Positions 1 through 4,957 of a DNA stretch of 6,156 nt are shown here, piece by piece (the first letter of the stretch is position 1; each line of letters starts with the position of its first letter). The DNA comes from an uncultured Clostridia bacterium (GTDB lineage: Bacteria > Bacillota > Clostridia > Oscillospirales > Oscillospiraceae), in assembly GCA_937892865.1 (NCBI GenBank), contig CALBJG010000002.1:1-6156 (forward strand), in the 5' to 3' direction. A model generated the notes under the pieces. That model did not search any database. It was not told the DNA's origin and saw nothing but the letters and a program-made list of their open reading frames with translations. Position numbers and translations under genes: made by a program.

Positions 1-211
1 CGGAAGTGAAGGGAGACATGGAATAGGCGCCGGGAAGGTCCACTGCGATCAATTCTTCTTGCTCATCGCCGCAATAGACTTTTCTGACAGGGCTCATCTT
101 CTTTTCTACGGTAACACCTGCCCAGTTGCCGACCTTTTCATTACGGCCGGTCAATGCATTATACATTGTGGTCTTACCGCTGTTCGGATTGCCGGTTAAA
201 GCAATTCTCAT
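1..211 (-). CDS. feoB: FeoB ferrous iron transporter, N-terminal 70 residues (runs off left edge)
   Basis: This is the start of the inner-membrane Fe(II) permease FeoB, whose cytoplasmic N-terminal G-protein domain controls iron uptake. The visible 70 residues carry the G1/P-loop GNPNSGKT (residues 7-14), the switch I signature VGNWAGVTV with the G2 threonine at about residue 34, and the G3 motif DLPG (58-61) followed by AYS, a pattern typical of FeoB. The G4/G5 motifs, the helical domain and the membrane part lie beyond position 1. The ATG at 209-211 is preceded by a strong ribosome site (AAGGAGG, 220-226). feoA lies upstream, but 132 nt separate the two, unusually far for this pair, and that gap holds a hairpin and an operator-like palindrome. 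Family assignment is secure; whether the gene is intact cannot be judged here. Confidence 0.96.
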   Translation of the reverse strand, partial: MRIALTGNPNSGKTTMYNALTGRNEKVGNWAGVTVEKKMSPVRKVYCGDEQEELIAVDLPGAYSMSPFTS

Positions 212-227
212 TGTTTGTTCCTCCTTG

Positions 228-244
228 AAGATATCGCATATCTT
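228..244 (-). repeat. 7-3-7 inverted repeat just upstream of the feoB ribosome site
   Basis: AAGATAT-CGC-ATATCTT is a perfect 7-bp inverted repeat with a 3-nt loop. It ends one base from the AAGGAGG of feoB (220-226). In RNA it would form a small AU-rich hairpin beside the ribosome site. It has no U-tract, so it is not a terminator. It could tune translation, bind a protein, or be chance. Confidence 0.4.
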
Positions 245-282
245 GGTTATTAGACGGGTTCTCCCCGAAAAATACAATTTGA

Positions 283-298
283 GTTAGCCGCCGCTAAC
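283..298. promoter_or_regulatory. Operator-like palindrome 1 (feoA-feoB gap)
   Basis: GTTAGC-CGCC-GCTAAC is a perfect 6-4-6 palindrome. Its half-sites are identical to those at 587-602 upstream of feoA. It lies 71 nt upstream of the feoB start and downstream of the feoA stop. It may be a second repressor site controlling feoB alone or acting as a roadblock. I could not find a convincing -35/-10 pair around it, so an internal promoter remains unproven. DtxR-family repressors (DtxR, IdeR, MntR) are known to use palindromes with TTAG/CTAA arms, so that family is my inferred binder. Confidence 0.6.
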
Positions 299-314
299 TT
301 GCGGACAAAAGAGG

Positions 315-337
315 ATCAGCGGAGTTTTTCCGCTGAT
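315..337 (-). terminator. Hairpin just after feoA, possible weak terminator or attenuator
   Basis: A perfect 9-bp stem (ATCAGCGGA with TCCGCTGAT) and a 5-nt loop begin 6 nt past the feoA stop. On the transcribed strand it is followed by a broken pyrimidine run (CCTCTTTTG), not a clean U-tract. It may terminate part of the transcripts, or act as a stability or processing hairpin that makes feoA mRNA more abundant than feoB mRNA. Confidence 0.45.
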
Positions 338-343
338 TTGCGA

Positions 344-571
344 TCATTCAGCAATAACGATCGCCTCTGCAAGTTGGTTGTCGATATTATATCTGCCGTC
401 TTTTATAGACACAGTACAGCCGCCTCTGCGCCGGGATACCACTGTGATCGGCTCGCCGCTGTAACAACCGAGTGAGAACAGAAATGCATTCAGTTCTTCG
501 TCATCGGTTTTGATGTTTTGAATAATGTACTCTTTCCCCTCTTGGGCAGTCAACAAAGTCAATGCATCCAC
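344..571 (-). CDS. feoA: FeoA, small SH3-like ferrous iron transport protein
   Basis: FeoA is a small cytoplasmic SH3-fold protein that acts with FeoB in Fe(II) uptake. The 75-residue product has family length and pattern: a GKEYIIQNI opening strand, a helix ending in FLFSLGCYSGEPITVVS (the 'LGxxxGxxxxVV' FeoA core), a basic turn SRRRGG, a strand TVSIKDGRYNID and the C-terminal LAEAIVI. The downstream feoB start supports the call. An in-frame stop (578-580) lies close upstream, so the GTG at 569-571 is the earliest possible start, but it has no clear ribosome site. A TTG at 560-562 lies 5 nt after AGGTGG (568-573) and would give a 72-residue protein beginning MTLLTAQEG, a typical FeoA start, so the true start may be there. 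The ATG at 565-567 is out of frame. Confidence 0.92.
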   Translation of the reverse strand: MDALTLLTAQEGKEYIIQNIKTDDEELNAFLFSLGCYSGEPITVVSRRRGGCTVSIKDGRYNIDNQLAEAIVIAE

Positions 572-586
572 CTGATTTCAATTACA

Positions 587-602
587 GTTAGCAAAGGCTA
601 AC
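587..602. promoter_or_regulatory. Operator-like palindrome 2 (feoA leader)
   Basis: GTTAGC-AAAG-GCTAAC is a perfect 6-4-6 palindrome with the same arms as the site at 283-298. It lies in the expected untranslated leader of feoA, 16 nt upstream of the GTG and about 34 nt downstream of the predicted transcription start. It is spaced 34 nt, start to start, from palindrome 3. A metal-responsive repressor of the DtxR/MntR/IdeR family is the inferred ligand. Confidence 0.68.
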
Positions 603-620
603 TTAAGTCCAAAAATATGA

Positions 621-636
621 ATTAGCATATGCTAAC
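621..636. promoter_or_regulatory. Operator-like palindrome 3 (at the feoA transcription start)
   Basis: ATTAGC-ATAT-GCTAAC contains a perfect 14-bp palindrome (TTAGCATATGCTAA, 622-635). It begins immediately downstream of the predicted -10 box (643-648) and covers the expected transcription start near 636. A bound repressor there would block initiation. The arms match the two other sites. The sequence does not resemble the Fur box (GATAATGATAATCATTATC). Confidence 0.7.
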
Positions 637-642
637 TACAGT

Positions 643-671
643 ATAATACCCTTATTTTACCATTTTGTCAA
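643..671 (-). promoter_or_regulatory. Sigma-A-type promoter of feoA
   Basis: Read on the minus strand, a perfect -35 TTGACA (666-671) is followed by a 17-nt spacer and TATTAT (643-648) as the -10. The predicted start is about position 636, inside operator palindrome 3. An 11-bp direct repeat overlaps the -35 region. This fits a strong promoter that is held off when the metal is plentiful. Confidence 0.78.
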
Positions 672-682
672 TACCATTTTGT
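658..682. repeat. 11-bp direct repeat across the feoA -35 box
   Basis: TACCATTTTGT occurs at 658-668 and again at 672-682, with CAA between (period 14 bp). The -35 hexamer (666-671) overlaps the end of the first copy. It may be a second regulator site, or a chance duplication in AT-rich DNA. Confidence 0.5.
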
Positions 683-710
683 AAAATTGAACCAACTATT
701 TTTTCGTGTT

Positions 711-738
711 AAGGGAGTCGGGAAATTCCGACTCCCTT
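711..738 (-). terminator. Hairpin after the five-gene operon
   Basis: A perfect 11-bp stem (AAGGGAGTCGG with CCGACTCCCTT), extendable by a G-U pair, begins 5 nt beyond the stop codon of the isomerase gene. Its position and GC-rich stem fit a transcript end. The tail on the transcribed strand is AACACGAAAAAA rather than U-rich, so it is either a weak or factor-assisted terminator or a 3' stabilising hairpin. Confidence 0.55.
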
Positions 739-742
739 ATAA

Positions 743-1531
743 TCATGCCTGGTTAAGCATATTTCGGATCTTCACAATGGCATCATATGCCTTTTGATAA
801 TATGCTTCCGGTTTTATTCCTTTGTAGCCGTCCCAGACTTTTGGCATAACTTCCATAGTCAGTGTACCGGCATAATTTGCATTTTTCAGATGTTTTACCA
901 CTTTGGAATAATCAATATTACCGTCAAAGGGGATCATATGCAGATCGCCGCCGGGCTGGGACAGATTATCGTGAATATGGGTATAAACCAGTTTATGGCC
1001 AAACAGCGGCATATATTCCCGGCCGTTGGCAAACACCCCTTCGTGGCCCACATCCCAACAAAATCGCACTGCATCCACCTCGTTATAGGTTTCAAATATG
1101 TATGCGATATTGGCAAGTTTCCGCTGATTCTCAAATGCCAGGGTAACGCCTTTTTTTACTGCGTGTTCTACCAGTTTATCGAACCGCGCAAAGCCCAAAT
1201 CGTTCATAGGCGGTGGATAATCGCCGGAACTTAAGTGTACTACCGTAAAGGGAACACTTGCGTTGTGGCAATCGTCCACACACGCGCAGAGGGCATTCAC
1301 CATTTGCTCGCCGTCTTCGTTATCAAGCCAAATATTGTTGATTCCCTTGAACGGTGCGTGGACACATTCATAATATAAACCATATTTTTGGGCTTCTTTT
1401 GCAAATTCTTCCACATTGCCTTCAGCAGAACCGGTAAATACCGCATCAAAGCCAAGATCCGCAAACAAACGGAAGGCCTGCGCAGGCGTTTCCCCAAATT
1501 CACCGCAATAATTGATACCAATCTTATTCAT
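743..1531 (-). CDS. Sugar phosphate isomerase/epimerase (AP_endonuc_2/xylose-isomerase-like TIM barrel)
   Basis: The 262-residue product is a typical single-domain TIM barrel of the sugar phosphate isomerase/epimerase superfamily (IolE, hydroxypyruvate isomerase and tagatose epimerase relatives), which move a carbonyl or invert a carbon using a bound divalent metal. Visible markers are HAPF (58-61), VVHLSSG (97-103), the metal-ligand candidate E134 in AFENQ, the DVGH motif (D160, H163), THIHDN (184-189), DLHMIPFDGNIDY (196-208) and E227 in TLTMEV. There is no signal peptide, so it should be cytoplasmic. The ATG has GGTAAGG just upstream. It is the last gene of the five-gene operon, 4 nt after the acyltransferase stop, which suggests translational coupling. 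The fold is clear; the substrate is unknown. Confidence 0.87.
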   Translation of the reverse strand: MNKIGINYCGEFGETPAQAFRLFADLGFDAVFTGSAEGNVEEFAKEAQKYGLYYECVHAPFKGINNIWLDNEDGEQMVNALCACVDDCHNASVPFTVVHLSSGDYPPPMNDLGFARFDKLVEHAVKKGVTLAFENQRKLANIAYIFETYNEVDAVRFCWDVGHEGVFANGREYMPLFGHKLVYTHIHDNLSQPGGDLHMIPFDGNIDYSKVVKHLKNANYAGTLTMEVMPKVWDGYKGIKPEAYYQKAYDAIVKIRNMLNQA

Positions 1532-1535
1532 ATCC

Positions 1536-2474
1536 TTACCTTCTGTTTATAATTTCTTTTTTGACGCCGTCGTACAGTAAAATTCCGTAGCCGGAGCCAA
1601 AACTACCGCCGGCTTTTATATAGGAAACAAAGTTCTTCTGCAAAGATGTTTCTTGTGGCAAATCGTCCGGATCGCCTGCATATGGCATGCCGAATACGAT
1701 TTGTGAGATAGCAAATTTATCTCCCCAATCCGTAGTGGATACTACATCAAACATCTGAGAGAACACTTTGATATTGGAGCCGTCAGCAAAGACATTTTCC
1801 GTATACGGTGGATAAAGGAGCCACGATGCGCAACAGACCGGCAGGATATGATCTTTCAAATCTTTTTCAAAAAAGCGGTATGCCCGATCAAGCGATTCCA
1901 TACAAAGTTCCGGCGTCAATCTTCCGGAAGACGGAATATGGCATTTGAACACGCTGTCGCCGGGGCTTAACACGTAGTCACCGTAAGTATATATTTCTTT
2001 TTCATATACCGACGTTTGATACTGTAAGCGCCCCAAGGCAAACATTTTACACCAAAAGAAAAGATAAAACCATTCCGTTGTAACACCGCATTGATCATTA
2101 TATTTTTTGCATTCACGGGTCTTATAGACGAGGTCCTTAAGAGAGTCTACAAGCACCTCTTTTTCAATTCCCAAGCGGAGGTAATCCTGTTCCAGATAGG
2201 GAATGCAGTGCAGCCAAAACAGCAATCGCAACATATAAATATCATTTTCCGTTTGCGCCAACTGCTGCGCCTTTTCCAGATAGGACAGCGTCGCTTCCTT
2301 TACAACCACCTGTTCTGCTTGGGTAACATGTCCCAACACATTTTCTTGTCTGCCGCACATATAATTTTCTGCCAAAACACTTATATCTTTGCCGTAAAGG
2401 TCGTCCTTTTCAAGAATTTCTGCTATATCCGCCGTATCAAATTGCAGTTCTTGCAGCCACTTTGTCAAATGCAT
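1536..2474 (-). CDS. NAT_N/GNAT_C acyltransferase-domain protein
   Basis: The 312-residue product matches my memory of the two-domain 'acyltransferase domain-containing protein' family: an N-terminal helical NAT_N part (about 1-140) and a GNAT-like C-terminal part (about 145-300). Family-like blocks are FALGRLQYQ (145-153), CHIPSSGRLTPEL (178-190), a helix ESLDRAYRFF, CCASWLLYPP (214-223) and SNIKVFSQMF (233-242), ending in a glycine-rich GSFGSGYGILLYDG. Transfer of an acyl group is a family-level expectation; substrate and donor are not known to me. There is no signal peptide or membrane segment. I chose the ATG at 2472-2474 because AGGGGT (2481-2486) sits 6 nt upstream. The GTG at 2478-2480 touches that site and would add only two residues. 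It is the fourth gene of the operon: 13 nt after the phosphatase and 4 nt before the isomerase. Confidence 0.72.
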   Translation of the reverse strand: MHLTKWLQELQFDTADIAEILEKDDLYGKDISVLAENYMCGRQENVLGHVTQAEQVVVKEATLSYLEKAQQLAQTENDIYMLRLLFWLHCIPYLEQDYLRLGIEKEVLVDSLKDLVYKTRECKKYNDQCGVTTEWFYLFFWCKMFALGRLQYQTSVYEKEIYTYGDYVLSPGDSVFKCHIPSSGRLTPELCMESLDRAYRFFEKDLKDHILPVCCASWLLYPPYTENVFADGSNIKVFSQMFDVVSTTDWGDKFAISQIVFGMPYAGDPDDLPQETSLQKNFVSYIKAGGSFGSGYGILLYDGVKKEIINRR

Positions 2475-2480
2475 ATACAC

Positions 2481-2486
2481 ACCCCT
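2481..2486 (-). promoter_or_regulatory. Ribosome site fixing the acyltransferase-like start
   Basis: AGGGGT on the minus strand is 6 nt from the ATG at 2472-2474 but directly abuts the alternative GTG at 2478-2480. Spacing therefore favours the ATG. It begins one base downstream of the TAA stop of the phosphatase gene (2488-2490). Confidence 0.55.
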
Positions 2487-2487
2487 A

Positions 2488-3129
2488 TTACTGAATCGTC
2501 AACAACTCACTAAACTCAAAAATATAATAGTCATTTTCCGCCTGCATTTGTGTCACGTATTCTTTGGAAGAATCGTCGTACACGCCGCAGACTTGCATTC
2601 CGGCAGATTTCGCTGTCCGGTCTGCGTTTAAATTATCGTCCAGGAAAAGGACATCCTCTACCCGCTCCCCTAACCGTTTGGCAACTTGTCTGTAGATTTC
2701 CGGGTCTGCTTTGGTGGTAGAAAAATCGTCGCAAGACCATACATTATCAAAAAGATCATACATCTCCAGCCGTTTCAGGCAAGGGTCTAATGTGATGTGA
2801 GGACTGGCTGTTAAAATATTCAGCTTTGCCCCTCGCTGTTTGAGCGTTTTCAGAGTAGAAATTACATTTTCTTTGGCAGGAATATGGTGCAAATACGCAT
2901 CCATCAAGTATTCCTTAATTTTCAGCGCTATTTTCTCAGGGGACATAGCAAGGCCCATAGAAACAAAATGTTTTACACAGCCCTCCAATCCCAAAGGTGT
3001 TAAAACTTTAATAATGTCCGGCTCATAGTGGATATTGTTTTCATCCAAAATCCGGAGCATACAAGAAACAAAAGTGGGCATAGAGTCCACCAATGTGCCG
3101 TCAAAATCAAATAGATACGCTGATATCAT
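2488..3129 (-). CDS. HAD-superfamily phosphatase (phosphoglycolate-phosphatase-like)
   Basis: The 213-residue product is a cytoplasmic HAD hydrolase with a C1-type helical cap, the size of phosphoglycolate phosphatase or beta-phosphoglucomutase relatives. All four HAD motifs are present. Motif I is DFDGTLVD (nucleophile D8, acid/base D10), motif II NILTASP (T107), motif III the lysine of TTKADPEIY (K140), and motif IV VLFLDDNLNAD (D164, D165). The cap lies at about residues 16-85. Such enzymes remove phosphate from small phosphorylated metabolites; the substrate cannot be read from sequence. The ATG is preceded by AGGAG with 7-nt spacing. It is the third gene of the operon, so phosphatase action on a product or precursor of the isomerase is a reasonable inference but no more than that. 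Confidence 0.9.
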   Translation of the reverse strand: MISAYLFDFDGTLVDSMPTFVSCMLRILDENNIHYEPDIIKVLTPLGLEGCVKHFVSMGLAMSPEKIALKIKEYLMDAYLHHIPAKENVISTLKTLKQRGAKLNILTASPHITLDPCLKRLEMYDLFDNVWSCDDFSTTKADPEIYRQVAKRLGERVEDVLFLDDNLNADRTAKSAGMQVCGVYDDSSKEYVTQMQAENDYYIFEFSELLTIQ

Positions 3130-3157
3130 CCTTTATCTCCTGAATATAAGAATACTG

Positions 3158-3928
3158 TTACAGTAATTGTTCAAAAAAACAACTCACAAAATCACTGCTC
3201 CGCAAAAGAGAAAATGCATCTTCCAGGCGCTGGGCAAAATCCGGAAGATAAGCAGGATAGTCCGGATAAAAATACTGCTCGTGGATCATAACCTTCACCG
3301 TATCCCGATGGGCAATGGATGTTAAATAATTCTGCCGGAATGTTCGGTCAAATTTATTTAAAATCAGGTCGATCCCACCAAAAGCGACACCGTCTTTTCT
3401 GGTGATCTCACCTGCGCGAATCTTATCGGCATCATCGGGCGGCAAACTATAGGATGTTTGCGGCGTGTCCTGAGTACCAAACAAACCAAGCAAGCCCAAA
3501 ACGCCGTTGTCGGCCAGCGCTTTTACGCCTTCGGGAGTCGTTTGACAATAGTGGACCGTAGTTGTCGCGGCCAACGAATCCGACCCCGCAAAGCGAAGGA
3601 TCTGATCCTGCACAGATTTGCAATCCCTGTAAACCTCGTCATAACCGGAAGAGATATACGGATTCACATTTTCCAATCTGGAATGAAACGAAAGTTTCAG
3701 CCAGTGGGCGTTTTCTTTCCACTCACTTGCATAGCGATCAGGAAAATCAGCCAAAGTAAAACCTTCCATCTCATAAAACAGATTCAACTGTATTTTCAAA
3801 TCATACTTTTGATGTAACTGCTTATATAAAGCAAGATATGGGTGATCAAAAATACTGTTGTAGTTTTTCTGTGTGATCTCCTTAAAAAAACGGATATTAT
3901 CATCCACTGTAAAACAGTACTTCTTCAC
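3158..3928 (-). CDS. Polysaccharide-deacetylase-like (NodB-fold) protein of unknown function
   Basis: The 256-residue product opens with CFTVDDNIRFF (D9, D10), resembling the TFDD metal motif of NodB-type carbohydrate deacetylases. It also has LSFHSRLE (H82) where a metal histidine would be expected, TTVHYC (H126), a hydrophobic strand GVLGLLGLFG (142-151) and a late VMIHEQYFYP (H216, E217). The usual full HxxxH and RxPY motifs are not evident, so activity may differ or be lost. There is no signal peptide, unlike secreted deacetylases, so it probably works on an internal small substrate. The start is GTG: an ATG two bases upstream runs straight into TGA, and GGGG about 7-8 nt upstream serves as ribosome site. 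It is the second gene of the operon, 15 nt after the transporter gene. The fold call is tentative. Confidence 0.6.
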   Translation of the reverse strand: MKKYCFTVDDNIRFFKEITQKNYNSIFDHPYLALYKQLHQKYDLKIQLNLFYEMEGFTLADFPDRYASEWKENAHWLKLSFHSRLENVNPYISSGYDEVYRDCKSVQDQILRFAGSDSLAATTTVHYCQTTPEGVKALADNGVLGLLGLFGTQDTPQTSYSLPPDDADKIRAGEITRKDGVAFGGIDLILNKFDRTFRQNYLTSIAHRDTVKVMIHEQYFYPDYPAYLPDFAQRLEDAFSLLRSSDFVSCFFEQLL

Positions 3929-3943
3929 ATCTAAACCCCATTT

Positions 3944-4822
3944 CTATTTTCTTATCAGTGTTTTGGGTTTCAGTACCTGCAGTAAAATGCCTGCAACGAT
4001 CACCACAAGTCCGAGAATCGAAAAGACCGTAATGTCTTCTTTTAAGATCAGCGCTGTCCAAACCATCGAAACAAATGGCGTAATGTATGCCAAATTGGAA
4101 ACGATCTCTGTTTTGCCGATTCCCAGTGCCATTACCCACAGTGTTGCGGCAACCGCCATTGTAAATGCGCCGTTCCAGGCAAAGCCCAGACACTCAACGG
4201 CAGATGGCACAAACAGATCGTTGCTTATTCCATTTATCGCAGTTGTCAGAACAAAAGTGACGCCGTAGTTAAGCATCATAGAGATGCCTTTATCATAACG
4301 GAATTTCGTATTCAGTGAAGTGAACAAGCCATAACTGATCGCGCCCAGCGCGCAGGACATTGCGCCAATCAAAAAATTTTGATCCATTGCGCCCAATTTG
4401 TCTGCCATAGAGATCACAACACCGGCAAAAGACAGCAAAATCGCGAAAATCTTTTTCAGTGTCAATTTTTCTTTCAGCACAATGCAGGCAAAAACCACGC
4501 ACATGATCGGCCAAAGGTAATTGATGATAAACGCTTGTGATGCCTGCATACGGGATGCGCCGGCATAGTAAAACACATAGTAAAGAAATGTACCGGGAAA
4601 CCCGATCGCCGCTGATATCAGATAATCTTTCGGTTTTAGCGTCTTCAATATTTTCAGTTTGCCGGTAACCGCATTTACGATGAGCAGAAAAAGACCGGCA
4701 AAAAACGAACTGACCCAAAGGACTTGAAAATTATTGTAAGATCCCAACAACAATTTGGTGATCGTCGCCACCGTGGACCAGCAAAAAATCGATATGGCAG
4801 CATATCCGTATTCTTTCTTCAT
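3944..4822 (-). CDS. EamA-family (DMT superfamily) 10-TM transporter
   Basis: The 292-residue product is a membrane protein of the drug/metabolite transporter superfamily, with about ten hydrophobic helices in two EamA repeats (about 7-138 and 152-285). The repeat signatures are visible in each half: WPIMCVVFACIVLKEKLT near 104-121, and TPFVSMVWTALILKEDIT near 248-265, each followed by a glycine-containing last helix (FAGVVI, VVIVAGILL). Members export or import amino acids, sugars, nucleosides or other small metabolites; the specificity here is unknown. The ATG follows AAGGTGA with good spacing; an ATG closer to that site is out of frame and hits TGA at once. It is the first gene of the five-gene operon, behind a near-consensus promoter (4857-4884). 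Confidence 0.93.
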   Translation of the reverse strand: MKKEYGYAAISIFCWSTVATITKLLLGSYNNFQVLWVSSFFAGLFLLIVNAVTGKLKILKTLKPKDYLISAAIGFPGTFLYYVFYYAGASRMQASQAFIINYLWPIMCVVFACIVLKEKLTLKKIFAILLSFAGVVISMADKLGAMDQNFLIGAMSCALGAISYGLFTSLNTKFRYDKGISMMLNYGVTFVLTTAINGISNDLFVPSAVECLGFAWNGAFTMAVAATLWVMALGIGKTEIVSNLAYITPFVSMVWTALILKEDITVFSILGLVVIVAGILLQVLKPKTLIRK

Positions 4823-4856
4823 AACTGCATCACCTTAAATAAGAAAAGTCACAAAT

Positions 4857-4884
4857 ATTATATAATATGGATTATTCTTGTCAA
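4857..4884 (-). promoter_or_regulatory. Sigma-A-type promoter of the five-gene operon
   Basis: On the minus strand, a perfect TTGACA (4879-4884) and a perfect TATAAT (4857-4862) are separated by 16 nt. The predicted transcription start is near 4850, leaving a leader of about 28 nt before the transporter ATG. The -10 lies in a 14-bp perfect AT palindrome (4855-4868). No other promoter of this quality is seen before position 743, which supports a single five-gene transcript. Confidence 0.8.
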
Positions 4885-4900
4885 CCGCTTTTGCAATTTC

Positions 4901-4942
4901 AAAACTAAAAAACGCCCCAAACGCAATGGCATTTGGGGCGTT
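4901..4942 (-). terminator. Intrinsic terminator of glsA
   Basis: AACGCCCCAAA pairs with TTTGGGGCGTT (4911-4921 with 4932-4942) around a 10-nt loop. On the transcribed strand the stem is followed by TTTTTTAGTTTT. It lies 15 nt past the glsA stop and upstream of the next promoter, so glutaminase is transcribed separately from the five-gene operon. Confidence 0.9.
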
Positions 4943-4957
4943 ACGAAGTTCTGATAA

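Noticed and set aside
212..314. Internal feoB promoter around the palindrome at 283-298
   Set aside because: TTGTCC near 303-308 could be a -35, but no acceptable -10 lies at 16-18 nt. I left it as an open possibility, not a feature.
572..742. Possible riboswitch or small gene in the feoA upstream region
   Set aside because: The 171 nt are accounted for by promoter, two palindromes, a direct repeat and a hairpin; I found no complex fold or open frame with a ribosome site.
794..1234. 146-codon open frame on the plus strand
   Set aside because: It lies wholly inside the isomerase gene in antisense, has no ribosome site, and its translation shows no domain pattern.
2091..2513. 140-codon plus-strand open frame across the acyltransferase-like gene
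   Set aside because: Antisense shadow of a gene with clear family motifs; the frame has a biased, low-information composition and no promoter.
3900..4193. Minus-strand 97-codon open frame overlapping the transporter 3' end and the next gene
   Set aside because: It is a different reading frame of the EamA gene; the hydrophobic repeat pattern lies in the other frame and this one has no domain features.
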